From assembly GCA_030077755.1 (NCBI GenBank), contig JAQJZZ010000008.1, positions 3,472,001 to 3,536,000 on the forward strand: a stretch of DNA of 64,000 nucleotides, read 5' to 3'. Positions 12,701 to 22,658 of the stretch are shown one piece after another. The notes beneath the pieces are model-generated. The model worked only from the letters and a program-made list of their open reading frames with translations. It was not told the DNA's origin and did no database searches. The stretch is from Filosporella fistucella. Its lineage: Eukaryota > Ascomycota > Leotiomycetes > Helotiales. Numbering within the stretch: the first letter of the stretch is position 1; each line of letters begins with the position of its first letter. The position numbers and the translations under genes are program-made.

Positions 12701-13816
12701 GTCCCATCAAATAAGCCATCTGCTGAAGAGCTTGCCTCGTTGAAGAGCGTTGGAGCAGAATACTGCACATCCGTCATCAAATACGTCGCACCTACAGTAG
12801 CAGGTTATTTCGTCTCAACCACCTCAACATTGAAGACTGTTCCAACTACCGTACTCACGACACAGACTACGCGCGCAACGAGTTGGGTGTATCCTACTAC
12901 TACCGTTGTCCAAACTTATTCCTACTCCACCGTGGGGCCATACGTCTATTCATACACAGCTGGCAGCCAATCTCTATCAGCCTCCTACATGAAGCGTGGT
13001 CTTCCAGCACCAACAGGTCCAATCACAATGCAGAAGATGGTCAAACAAGCAGCAGCAACCGCTACTGGCTCACCATTCCTGCAAAAGAGAGTCAATCCCC
13101 CAGCTCTAGTCTCCGGATGGGACACCAAGAAAATCTCCTATGCATGTTCTCAAGTCGCCACTGGCACAGTAACCCGCACAGTCTACACCTCCACAGCAAC
13201 ATCCTATACCGGTACCGTAACAGCCACCGTCTACAGCACAATCGACGTCCAAGGTCTAGCCGTAACATCAACATACATGAACACCGTCCTCTCCATTACC
13301 GCCCGAACAGTAACAAACACTAATCTTCCCACCACAACCAGAACCGTAGCTTCCAGCTGTCCGCTCCAGACTCAAGCTTCGTGTTTCACCATCACCGGCC
13401 ACGGAGCCCCTCACATCGAAGGCAAGAAACTGGGCGTCAAAAGCGGCTACTCCTCCCCTATGTTCGGACAATGGGGTTACGACTACGAACCCACGACATT
13501 CTACCTCACGTGCGCAGGCCATCTCGTCGCATTGCCGGATATGCAAGTTCTCTCCAACCCCAGCGGCTACGAATGGGTTGAGTTCAACTGGTGGTGGTAC
13601 GCTTCCACGAACGCACAAACGTGTCATCAAGATCCTGTTGCAAAGTCACTCGTGTGTGGTGTTGGATGGGGTGGATATGGGCCGTGGACTAGTTATGATG
13701 GGGATGCGGATAGTAGGTATTGGAGTCCTATGGATCCGAATACTGCGAGTGGTGTGCAGGGGTATTTTGATATGAGTTTGACGTATGAGGAGGTGGCTTG
13801 TCCTTGTGCTTCTTAG
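9791..13816 (+). CDS. Large secreted Ser/Thr-rich protein with duplicated six-Cys module (DUF7029/DUF7223-like)
   Basis: Four exons (9791-9862, 9917-12153, 12201-12293, 12343-13816) give 1291 residues. The first intron (9863-9916, 54 nt, GTAAGT...TACTAATAATCTCCAG) is a multiple of three and stop-free, so an unspliced reading inserts 18 residues. Splicing it out creates a module from C24 (C-x4-C-x14-C-x21-C-x10-C-x-C) that repeats at C183 (C-x4-C-x16-C-x20-C-x10-C-x-C), separated by a Ser/Thr-rich, probably O-glycosylated stalk. A beta-rich middle region and a region from about 640 resemble the DUF7029 and DUF7223 families of fungal surface proteins; this is from memory. Kex2-like KR/RR sites (TKRSES, LVRRGD, EKRQVG, MKRGLP, QKRVNP) suggest processing. 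A Trp/Gly-rich C-terminal domain ends CPCAS. There is a signal peptide but no GPI or membrane tail. Function unknown. Confidence 0.82.
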
Positions 13817-14236
13817 GGAAGGAGGTAATGGTGAGGGTTTAAATAGTACATAGATACATATACATAATTTCTGTTGCGTTTCGATCATTCCTAACATATA
13901 CACCGACGCTCGGAGGCTGTCATAATACCTTTTCATTATATTCGCTCTTGAATTCCTTCTTGTTCCCTTCCTGTCAAACCTTTTCTCGGCTTTCACCATG
14001 CAAGACCAGATATTAACTGCCTAATCTAACCTAGCAATTCCCGCCAAATAACTCATGTCCACCGCACTACCATTCACTCTTACCAAACCCTCCTATCATA
14101 TAATCTAAAGCTACAGCACTCCTTTAACCGCGCTACCTGTATATCGTGTAATTATCAAGACTATTTTCCAAACTGCCAAAAAGTGCTTTATCTAAAATCA
14201 TCTATAAAATTGTAAAAAGTGCCAAAAAAAAAAAGG
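13817..14236. other. 3' flanks of the secreted-protein gene and tRNA-Pro
   Basis: Non-coding; AT-rich. An 11-base A run at 14224-14234 is the Pol III terminator of the minus-strand tRNA-Pro. Confidence 0.65.
14224..14234 (-). terminator. Pol III terminator of tRNA-Pro
   Basis: Eleven T residues on the minus strand begin 2 nt after the tRNA 3' end. Confidence 0.8.
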
Positions 14237-14350
14237 GGGGCCATCCAGGGTTCGAACCTGGGACCTCACACAGTCAAGAACTTCTCCCACCATATTACAG
14301 GTGAGAAGAATAATCCCGAAGCGTGAATGCTACCACTACACCAAAAGCCC
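14237..14350 (-). tRNA. tRNA-Pro (anticodon CGG) with a 42-nt intron
   Basis: Read on the minus strand, the acceptor GGGCTTT faces ATGGCCC with one T-T mismatch. The D-arm begins TGGTGTAGTGGTAGCA and the T-arm is CCAGG-TTCGAAC-CCTGG. The anticodon stem is CACGC/GTGTG with loop TTCGGG + T. The anticodon CGG is 14318-14316, and the intron (14314-14273) starts after position 37. Removal leaves a 72-nt body plus C73, the discriminator typical of fungal tRNA-Pro. Confidence 0.9.
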
Positions 14351-14789
14351 ATTTGTTGTGGGCAAGGGGCTATTAGAGATTATGAATGAAGGAAATGTGA
14401 GATGTTGGGTCATTCTTGGAGATGGAATGAGAGTCGATAGCTTTGCTGCTAGAGTAGTTAAAATCTGCGAATCTCACTAGCCGAAGGAGAGAAATAGGGA
14501 AGCTGAAACGTGGGATTCTGGATCAATTTTATAACGTATCACTTTTTTTTTAAAAGGTGTATGTGAAATATGCAGAAACCTGTTGAAAAGATGATCCTGC
14601 AAAAGTTCGCAGGATGCAAAACTGTTTCATGTACAGGTACGCAAACAAGGAATAATATTGTCACTGAAGTAGCAGCCTCAAAATTAATAAGTGATCATGT
14701 AGTATGTCTTGACTCTTGCTTTGCGGTTTTTGAAACCCAATTACAAAGTGCAAAATTAACTCATGTCCGCATGCAGAGGATAACCTCAA
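14351..14789. other. Intergenic between tRNA-Pro and the transcription factor 3' end
   Basis: Nothing recognised; a plus-strand open frame overlaps the 3' end of the factor and is its shadow. Confidence 0.6.
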
Positions 14790-17194
14790 TCATGTCAAAA
14801 AGGATTTACTCAAAAATGTCGACATCTCCCTTGCATTCTCACCACCAACACCAAGGTCCCAATCATCAAGCATCGCGTCCCAGTCTTGGCCTTGCAAATT
14901 ATTCAGATCGAAGTCTTCGGTTCCAGGCGGCTGGTATAATGGATCATCGAATGCTTCTTCATTCTGCACGCCCTGCGTCATGTAGGCTTTTGCTAGAATG
15001 AAGAACTTCTCACAAGCATCATGCAGTTTTGCAATACCGGAGGAGTGCTCTGCTGCAAACTTCAGAGTGTCGACGGATGATTCCAGTAATTTCAAGTCTG
15101 CTTCGCTTCTGAGTGTTATCACTGTTCCAAAAAGAACGATGAATGCTGTAAATGGAGAGAAAAGATAAGTCCTGTCCAAAAGTTAGCAGAAATTTAATGG
15201 AGGTGGTGTTTCTCCCACGCTTACCAGTTGATCAATAATTTCCATCCTGTCTGGTCAGTCACTTTGTACTTGATCAATGCTGCATTGTACCCCTCCAATG
15301 CTGCGCGAGAAGAATTAATGCACTCGTTACAAAAGTTCAATGGGCTATCACCATGCGTAGATGGAATCACGCGATATATCAATGGTAATTGTGATTGCAT
15401 GATCAAGCCGTAGGCTTCCATCATGTCCATTGCCGATGCATCGTCCTCAATTTCGAACTAGAAAGCGGAAATGTAAGTGACCAACACAAGCTTGAGCCTC
15501 ACAACCATAACGGCATATACTTACAGACACCAACTTTTGACGCAACCATATCATCCGATCAGCCAGAACTCTAGCTCGCTGTGTCTTACTCTCGACAGCG
15601 TCCGATTGTGCACGACCCGAGTAGAGTTGTTTGTATATATCGCCTTGCAAGTACGCCAGCTCAACACCAATGGAGCAGAAGAAAAGATCTCTATCCCCCT
15701 GAGCTTCAGCGATCGTAGGTCGACTGGCGGTAATATCATAGTCCTGTAAAGTTGGGCTCCGACCAAATGTCAGAGAAAGACCACGCTCGAGGGTGAACAC
15801 AACCCAGAAAAGTATGATCTTTTGTTTAGCTTCGGGATCAGGGCTGTCAAATTTCATATAATGGTAGCCTGCACCTTGACATAGTCGTAAACAAGCGGAT
15901 GCGAAGGAAAGTGCCAGTGATGGCCGTGAGGTTTGTAGGAGGAATAGAGCCAAGGTTTTGTTAATTAAACTTTCTAGCCTGGGGTATATTCAGCTTACGA
16001 GAAGAAGTAAAGCCTGAAGCTGCCGATAGGAATGATCCATGAGTAATGGAGTACAGCGAGCCGCATCATCCAAGTTCTGTCGACACAGCGCCTTCGCCGA
16101 TTCAAATTCTCGCTCGTCAATTCCGTGTTCGTAGAGATCATGCTGCCCAAAATTGTTGAACATATCCCATAGAGCTGCAGTTGTAACAACTATGTATGCC
16201 GTAGAATAATTCTCGGTGGGAAAGTAAATTTTCTGGCACATCTCGGACAAGGAGTTGACATTCAAGTCCGATAGAGCAGGGAAGTATCGTTTGGGGTTCG
16301 CTTAAAAAGGGGAGAGGCAATTAGCCGAAAGATCAGAGTTAGGTCGTCTATTCACGTACTTTTTGCTGCACGCAGAACTTTTAATACGAGAGACATTGAT
16401 GGTAGTTTAGATAGGGTTTCCACAGGGTCTTCTGTCATTATCTCATTGCTCGAGCCGTCCCTTCCGGATACGGAAAGTGTATCGAGTAATGGGTCAATGG
16501 AACTAGTCCCGGACCTGAATGCTTGGGAAGCTTGCTGTGAGTGTGCCGTGAAAGATGAGGCTCCTTCGAAGGGGGGAGTATGACCATCGTCGAGTGCCCT
16601 CGGCGACTTGAAAAGAGGCGGTGTTTGACCACTATCGTGACTGCTTGTGCTCGCTGGGGCTATGGGACCTATGGGTCTTGGTTCAGCGACGAGGGTATGA
16701 ATTGTCTTTTCGAGGCTGGCAAGCCGTTCATTCACGCCTTTTACTTCATTCTCACTTCACAGTCTGTTAGTTGGACTAGAATAATCAAATGGATGAAGGT
16801 GCAAGACTCTATTGGTATCAAGCCAATGCAAGGAATTCACTTACTAACTAGCAGAAATGAGGATCCTTTTCTTTCTTTCAGTTTGTCTGACTGAAGTCTT
16901 GCACTGCACGCGTGACGAAACGCAAGAAGAGCAGGGCGTATTGCGATCACATTTAATCTATCATCGATCAGCATAAACTACCATGTCACTCGATCTGCAA
17001 AAGTATGGCACCTTTCTTGCCCGACAAACATCGCACTACACGGCATGGACAGGTCAGCATTATATTGATGTGTATGTTGCAATACAGATATCAGGCGGGA
17101 AAAGTATTGGGGTACGTGCAGCTTTTACTGCTCTAGGTACCACAGAGTCGGCACCCTCGGGTTCCGCAGTTGCAAGAGGTATTGAATCATCCAT
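14790..17194 (-). CDS. Zn2Cys6 fungal-specific transcription factor
   Basis: Eight exons on the minus strand (17194-17129, 17035-17012, 16957-16845, 16754-16360, 16300-15999, 15950-15525, 15457-15225, 15171-14790) total 647 codons, so 646 residues, with phase conserved at every junction. The binuclear zinc cluster is assembled from three exons: Cys23, 26, 33, 39, 42 and 49 with spacing C-x2-C-x6-C-x5-C-x2-C-x6-C. A short coiled-coil-like linker (NERLASLEKTI) follows, then the fungal_trans regulatory domain from about residue 200 (RYFPALSDLN ... FLLQTSRPSLAL ... AGYHYMKF). The tail is acidic (DWDAMLDDWDLG), an activator-like feature. Intron 5 (15951-15998) has a GT donor but ends TG, and intron 3 ends AAG. 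Without removing intron 5 there is an in-frame TGA. Target genes are unknown. Confidence 0.88.
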
Positions 17195-19300
17195 GACTCT
17201 TTAATAAATTCTATCTGTCAGTCAATCGTCCATTTGCTGTATAAAACTTATATAATGGCTATAGGCGCAGGGGAATTTGCCTTGAGCAGTCCCTCACTTA
17301 CTCCTATATAAATTCCAAGAGACGGAGACAATGGTATGGATTTCGCTACTAGAGAAATTGCAAAGGCGCAATGGGGATATTATATTAACACAAGTACATT
17401 AGTAGCACATTCTCAAACCACTAAATAAACTCTTCTGAGTATCTAACTTCATCAATGACGTCATTAGTCCCAATCCCCTACTTGAAACTACTTACTGTAA
17501 GTAAAAACATAACAAAATATAAGACTAAAATCCACACTGACAATGCCATGATTCTCATTGAGCTAGCTCAACTTTAGCTAGAAAATCCACGTCCTGCCAT
17601 GAGCCTATTACTGATGTTATTTGTGCCCTACCAGATTCTCGGAGCCCGAGGGCTGCGAGATCTTGGCATCACGAGATGCAACGACAATGGGAAATTATTT
17701 TCAGATCTGATCGTCATCAGCCACAATCGATAATTAACTGAAAATAATAGGCAGATTAAGTTTATATCGCATATCGTAACTTCTCTCGCCGTTAGCTCTC
17801 TAAAAACGTTCGAACTAACTGATTGGTTTTAATGTCTCTAATGGCGATATGAGGATTCGGCCCAGAGCCCGGATCCGAAGCGCCCAATATTAAAGTTTTA
17901 GGGACTATATGGTATTTTCTCTATTTGGATATAGACAGAAGATCAAAATGAGAACGTTTAGCAGTTCAGACAAGTGCCAGCCTTTATGGATCTTACACGT
18001 CGCCTTTTGTAACAATCTCCCAAAATTTCTCGTCTACCTTATCATAGTCCCCTCAGACATATAATCTCTGTGTCCATACTAATGAGATGCGTTCTATTGC
18101 TTCAGACACAAATCGTAATTCGCTTGATAGATCCTCGAACGAATTCTTAATACCCCGCGTATGGTAAATCGAAGGCCAAATAATAGTTACGACCTACACT
18201 AAATTAGAGGAGGACCAAGTGTTAGAGTGTGTGGTGTGGTCCGTCATTGCACAGACTGACAATAGCTATCGCTACACTGGCAATTGTGGACGCAGTTTGT
18301 GAATTCATTGTAGGAGTTAATGGATGAAATGTTGGCAAACCCACCTTTTAGTGCGTGTATCTTCCAGTCTTTGCACAGCCTCCATACGCTGTCAGTCAGA
18401 GCAACCTTAGACATTATAGCTGGCTTGCCAGCATCAGAGGCTTAGATCTCTTACCTCGCTGCCACATCTACAAAATACTCTAGGAGAAAGGAGGCTCCCT
18501 AGTAAATATGAGTAGTTTTGTGCTTTAGTCTGAGATTGGAAAGAGGAACTCGTTGCGAGATCTCAATAATGTGAAGTTCTCACTTGTTTCCCACCTCCCG
18601 TCAAATTCCAGTTTGTATCTTATCCGAACTATAAGTAAGACCACTCTAAAGGCCCCAAAAAGCAAAGTACAATCAATCTGGTTAGGTGGGGTAGAAGTGA
18701 CATCGCGAACCATCAATCTCAGCTCAGGTCTCATGACTACTAGGGATGTGACTCTCAACTGTAAGACTTCTGCTGCTTACAAGTTATGACAGGACAGCCC
18801 TCTGCTGTGAAAACATGACGTCTGGGGAGTCCAATAACTCCAGGGATGAGTCAAGGCTGGACTCTTGGAGAGGGGGAACAATTGTGTCAATATTCTCCTT
18901 GTCATGCATGGTTTGAGCCAAGTGTAAATGCAGAATTAAATCTCCGATCTTGACGGTCGTTGTCGCTATTCCTCAAGCCATAGTAAGAAAACACAACCTT
19001 GAAGTGCTGGATGAACGTATTTGGCAGGAGTGGTAAAGAGGAGTGTACAATTCTCGACTCTTGGGGGTGCCTGAATAAGTTTAATTATGTCATGAGCTAA
19101 GGCGACGGTCAGAACAAGATCAATACTTTTCCACCCTTGAGGCTACCCACCAATTCGACGGCTCGGGTCACACCAGTAGACACAGACGATGATGTTGCGA
19201 TTTCCTAATAGAGAACTACCACAGACCTATGGAATCACTCATCATTCTCGAAATGGACAATCCCAAACGTCCTTACACTCCATCAAACACAACCAGAAGC
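17195..19300. other. Gene desert, 2.1 kb
   Basis: I see no supported gene. A minus-strand open frame of 77 codons at 18525-18758 and a plus-strand one opposite it show no family motif. The stretch 17220-18500 is AT-rich and could include decayed repeat sequence, but I find no terminal repeats. Confidence 0.5.
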
Positions 19301-19995
19301 TCACAACACAACCGCAAGTATCCCAAATAAGGCCGCAACTCCAGCGCCAACTGGCAACGCCGGAGCAAGAGCAGCTCCTCCTCCCGGCTTCGCAGTAGAC
19401 TGAGCATTCGCCGTCCCAGTCTCAGTTACACCAGTTCCAGTCCCAGTTTTCGAACTGGCTGTCACTGCCGTTCCTGCCGTAGCTGTTGCTGTAGCTATGA
19501 CGGGAGGTAGTGCTGAGCCACCCGTAGCCAGGGCGCAATAGTATGATGAATAAGGCCTGAGGTATACATCTGCATGTCGGGTGCACCATTTGTCCATACA
19601 GCTGGATTTGGGGACGGAGTTAGTAAGGTAGTTTGGTATGATAGTGATGTTTAAGATTGTTAAGGAAAGGGGAAAGCATAGTACCTAACTTGCCACCTCT
19701 CTTGTACACAATCGCAAGCTGCCCAATTATAGTTACTTGCGGTGGAGACCCCGAAAGAGCACTCTGTGAATGAGGCATAGCGTACATTATCTGCACAGGC
19801 CTGAAACTCGCTATATAGAATGTGTTAGTAGTGAATGTGCCAGAAATATGAAATGACCAACCCGAAAGATGGAACGTTGGTAGGACAAAGAAAGCCTCCA
19901 TTTATTTGCGTAGTTGTTGTTTCGCATACCACGATGGTTGCAAAATACAGAATTGCTGCAACGAAAGTATGGAAGGAGAGGTTGTGTGACTTCAT
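19301..19995 (-). CDS. CFEM-like secreted GPI-anchored Cys-rich protein
   Basis: Three exons (19995-19862, 19810-19685, 19601-19301) give 186 residues. A signal peptide (about 1-24) precedes eight cysteines at 37, 50, 62, 77, 79, 88, 93 and 109: C-x12-C-x11-C-x14-C-x-C-x8-C-x4-C-x15-C. The second half (C-x-C, x8, C-x4-C, x15, C) closely follows the CFEM layout, while the first half is looser than the CFEM consensus. A Thr/Ala/Gly-rich stalk and a hydrophobic C-terminus (GVAALFGILAVVL) indicate a GPI anchor. CFEM proteins act at the fungal surface in haem/iron capture, adhesion or host interaction; which applies is not visible here. A TATATATA run lies about 90 nt upstream of the ATG. The second donor is GTACTA, chosen because it is the one that keeps frame with the acceptor before TGTATGGAC. 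Confidence 0.82.
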
Positions 19996-20772
19996 GGTTG
20001 CTTGTTTTTCCTTGGCATGAATTGGAAGCTCGATGAATAGCTGTATACCCGAGGTTTTTTCCCTCAAATTGGAAATGTCTGCTATATATATAATAATGAT
20101 AAAATTCATAGCGTTTAACTATTAATTTTAGGCTTGCTTGGCATTTCTAATTTGAGCATGAGGCTTGCTACCCCAATTTTCAGTATCGAAAAAAGGGGCG
20201 ATGTCAGTGCCGGAAGGTCAAAAAGGCGAAAGCCACGAGAAAGCATGAAATGTTCGAGCTAGGAGCTGAACAACAGGGAATGATGATATGGTTCCGATGA
20301 AATCATTGATGCCAACACATAATTACTTATTAATAATTTGCGCGTTAAGCATACTATACCACTCCGTTCAGCATTCTTCATGATATTCAAAAATCCCCCT
20401 CCTACCATGGAGAGGCTGAAGACTAAGACCCAATTTACTTTACAGCCACAAGTATATCCCTACACGCTCCTTCTGGACGGGCTTTAGGCTCTTGAAACGG
20501 GATTGGTTGTTTCCAGAAATGGCTGGAACGCCACAGTTTGATATATTGAAATCATAAGGGAGAGTCCCTTGCCAGGTCTCAGGAGTCACGTTCTGTAGTA
20601 GCAGTGATGATATCACATGTCCAGTATCTAGCATGACGGGAGATAATACATTTACAAAGTTTATTTATGTAAAGATCCGGGACATTACATTTCTATTCTA
20701 CCAACCAGCCTCCGGGTATTCGCAAATCAAACAAAAACATTATCGTTACACCTACGACCTCTTTCCTTCCCT
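19996..20772. other. Intergenic between the LtrA gene 3' end and the CFEM-like gene
   Basis: Contains the TATA-like element of the CFEM-like gene near 20081-20099. No further coding is recognised; a 64-codon minus frame at 20440-20634 is unsupported. Confidence 0.55.
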
Positions 20773-22658
20773 TCAATGCCCAGCCTTATGCGCACGCTGG
20801 CCCCAGCATCGATGAATATGATTGACTACCAGAAGAAGCGCCAATGCAATAGCAACGGTTGGGAGAACAGCGCTGCTTCTTGCATAGAGATGTCCTGCAT
20901 TGGTGTTGACCATGGCTGCAATGAGGCAGAGGATGACTCCAACGATAAAATTGAAGAGCATGCGTAAGGTATCAGTAAGAGTTCTGTCACGCTTTGATAG
21001 AAATCTCAAGGTGTTCATGATGATTAGGGTCAAGCCTGAGGCGACGAAAAAGTAGACGAACTAAATCTATCAGTATTTCGCTGCAAGTGAGGGCCAAATC
21101 ACTTACTACCAACTTGAAAACATCTTCGGCCTTGTTGACTGTAGTGAGAGGGTCGCTGACAGAGTATGCTTCCTTCTTATCCTTCGGCGTTTTGATTCCA
21201 TAACTGTCGAAAAGCGAATTTTGAATAGTATAGAAGAGACCATCAACTGCATCTTCAGTAGCGGCGTCAGAAACCTCCATATCTCCAATGGTAATCAAGT
21301 AGTTTTCCGAGTCAATATATGTTTTTGTATATGTGGGAGGGAAGTCTTCAAATATCGCCATAGTTGTTTGGTTCAGCGAGTTTTGGAGATCAGCATAAGT
21401 CGTGTTTGGATCATCCCGCCATGTTATAATTGCGTTAACAAAGACCTTCTCCAGCCTATCCATGACCTCAATGAGCTTGCGCCAAACAATAAATTGAGAG
21501 GCACCCTCAACTGACAAGACGAGCATCAGATGGAGAGGGAAGTGCAGAATCGCCCAGATCTGATTTCGTACGGACCCAAAGTGGTGGTGATTATACCAAT
21601 CGAAGTACAGCATGTACAGGAAGTACTAATCTTGGTTAGAACTTTTTGTGCTAGCGAATTGGAGGAAAACTTACGATGATCAGCACAGCAGACAGGACTG
21701 AGCCGATTGTTGAAGGACTCCACGCAATATTGGCGCTTTCATTTTTCACAATCGATGTGATACTCTTGCAAATAACGATGATACCCTCACCGAGAATAAT
21801 CAGAGTCAATAGAGTCATTCTTTGCACGAGATGGGTTCCCTTAAAGCTGACCACCTTCCAGCAAGAAGTAATTGCAACATTGAGAGAAGTCTCAACGACA
21901 GCAATGATGTACCAAGAGATGTATACATAGGATTTCTTCGTTGTACCTTTCTTGAATCCAAAATAGGTGCAGAAGTAGATGATCGAGGCGATGAGATATA
22001 GGAGCGACAAAAGTCCCATGGGAGTTTTGGACTTTTTGAAGTTTCTGACATGAAACAGAACTACTAAGTACTGGAAGGATAACACAAATCGAGAGAACGC
22101 GAGGATAATGGCGAGAGTTGTGAATGTCGACCAATACTGGTTTCCTGGATCGAATTTTGGGCCCACGACTAGATTTTATCAGCGTCATATTTCTGCAAAA
22201 ATGTGTTACAATTCCTCACCTGCAAGGCCAATCATGACACCGAATTGGCATGCCTTGGCGATACGCTCCAAAATACTATCTGCCACAAATCGAACATCAA
22301 ACAAGCTGACTTGACACCAGGTAAACCACAGGAGGCAGAAGAAACCCGAATATGATCTCACTGCGCTTGGTTCATTGATCTTATGAAGACTTGTGAAGGT
22401 TGTAAGGTTGGCAACGAAGAATAAGTCATAGAATAGCTCAATCGTAGTTGCTTCTTCGTGACGCTGAAATTGCGGGGTTTCGTGCATTGCTCCATCGTTA
22501 ACACCCCCAGGTACCCAAACACCAGCCTCTGAATAGTTCTGGGACGGATTGTACGTAGGTGGTGAAGCTGGCTTAACGTTTATCAGGGGACTCTTCAGAA
22601 GTGACAGCCTGTGAGACGCATGGTGCTCGTCTTCTTCGTGGTGAGGTGAATGCGACAT
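20773..22658 (-). CDS. LtrA-family multi-pass membrane protein
   Basis: Four exons (22658-22220, 22168-21675, 21625-21107, 21060-20773) encode 579 residues with introns of 51, 49 and 46 nt. The N-terminus is hydrophilic and His-rich (MSHSPHHEEDEHHASH). It is followed by the hallmark TIELFYDLFFVANLTTF of the low-temperature-requirement-A family and several hydrophobic helices (for example TLAIILAFSRFVLSFQYLVV, LLSLLYLIASIIYFCTYFGF, MTLLTLIILGEGIIVI). The last exon encodes three more helices ending near a basic tail. Function is poorly known in this family; bacterial LtrA was named for a cold phenotype. An extended middle loop (VFVNAIITW...KAEDVFKLV) is probably on one membrane face. Confidence 0.88.

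Noticed and set aside
5593..13816. Possible secondary-metabolite cluster around the P450
   Set aside because: No polyketide synthase, peptide synthetase, terpene synthase or transporter lies nearby; the Zn2Cys6 regulator and P450 are separated by unrelated genes and tRNAs.
18525..18789. Opposed frames of 77-78 codons
   Set aside because: Neither shows a motif or splice structure; treated as chance.
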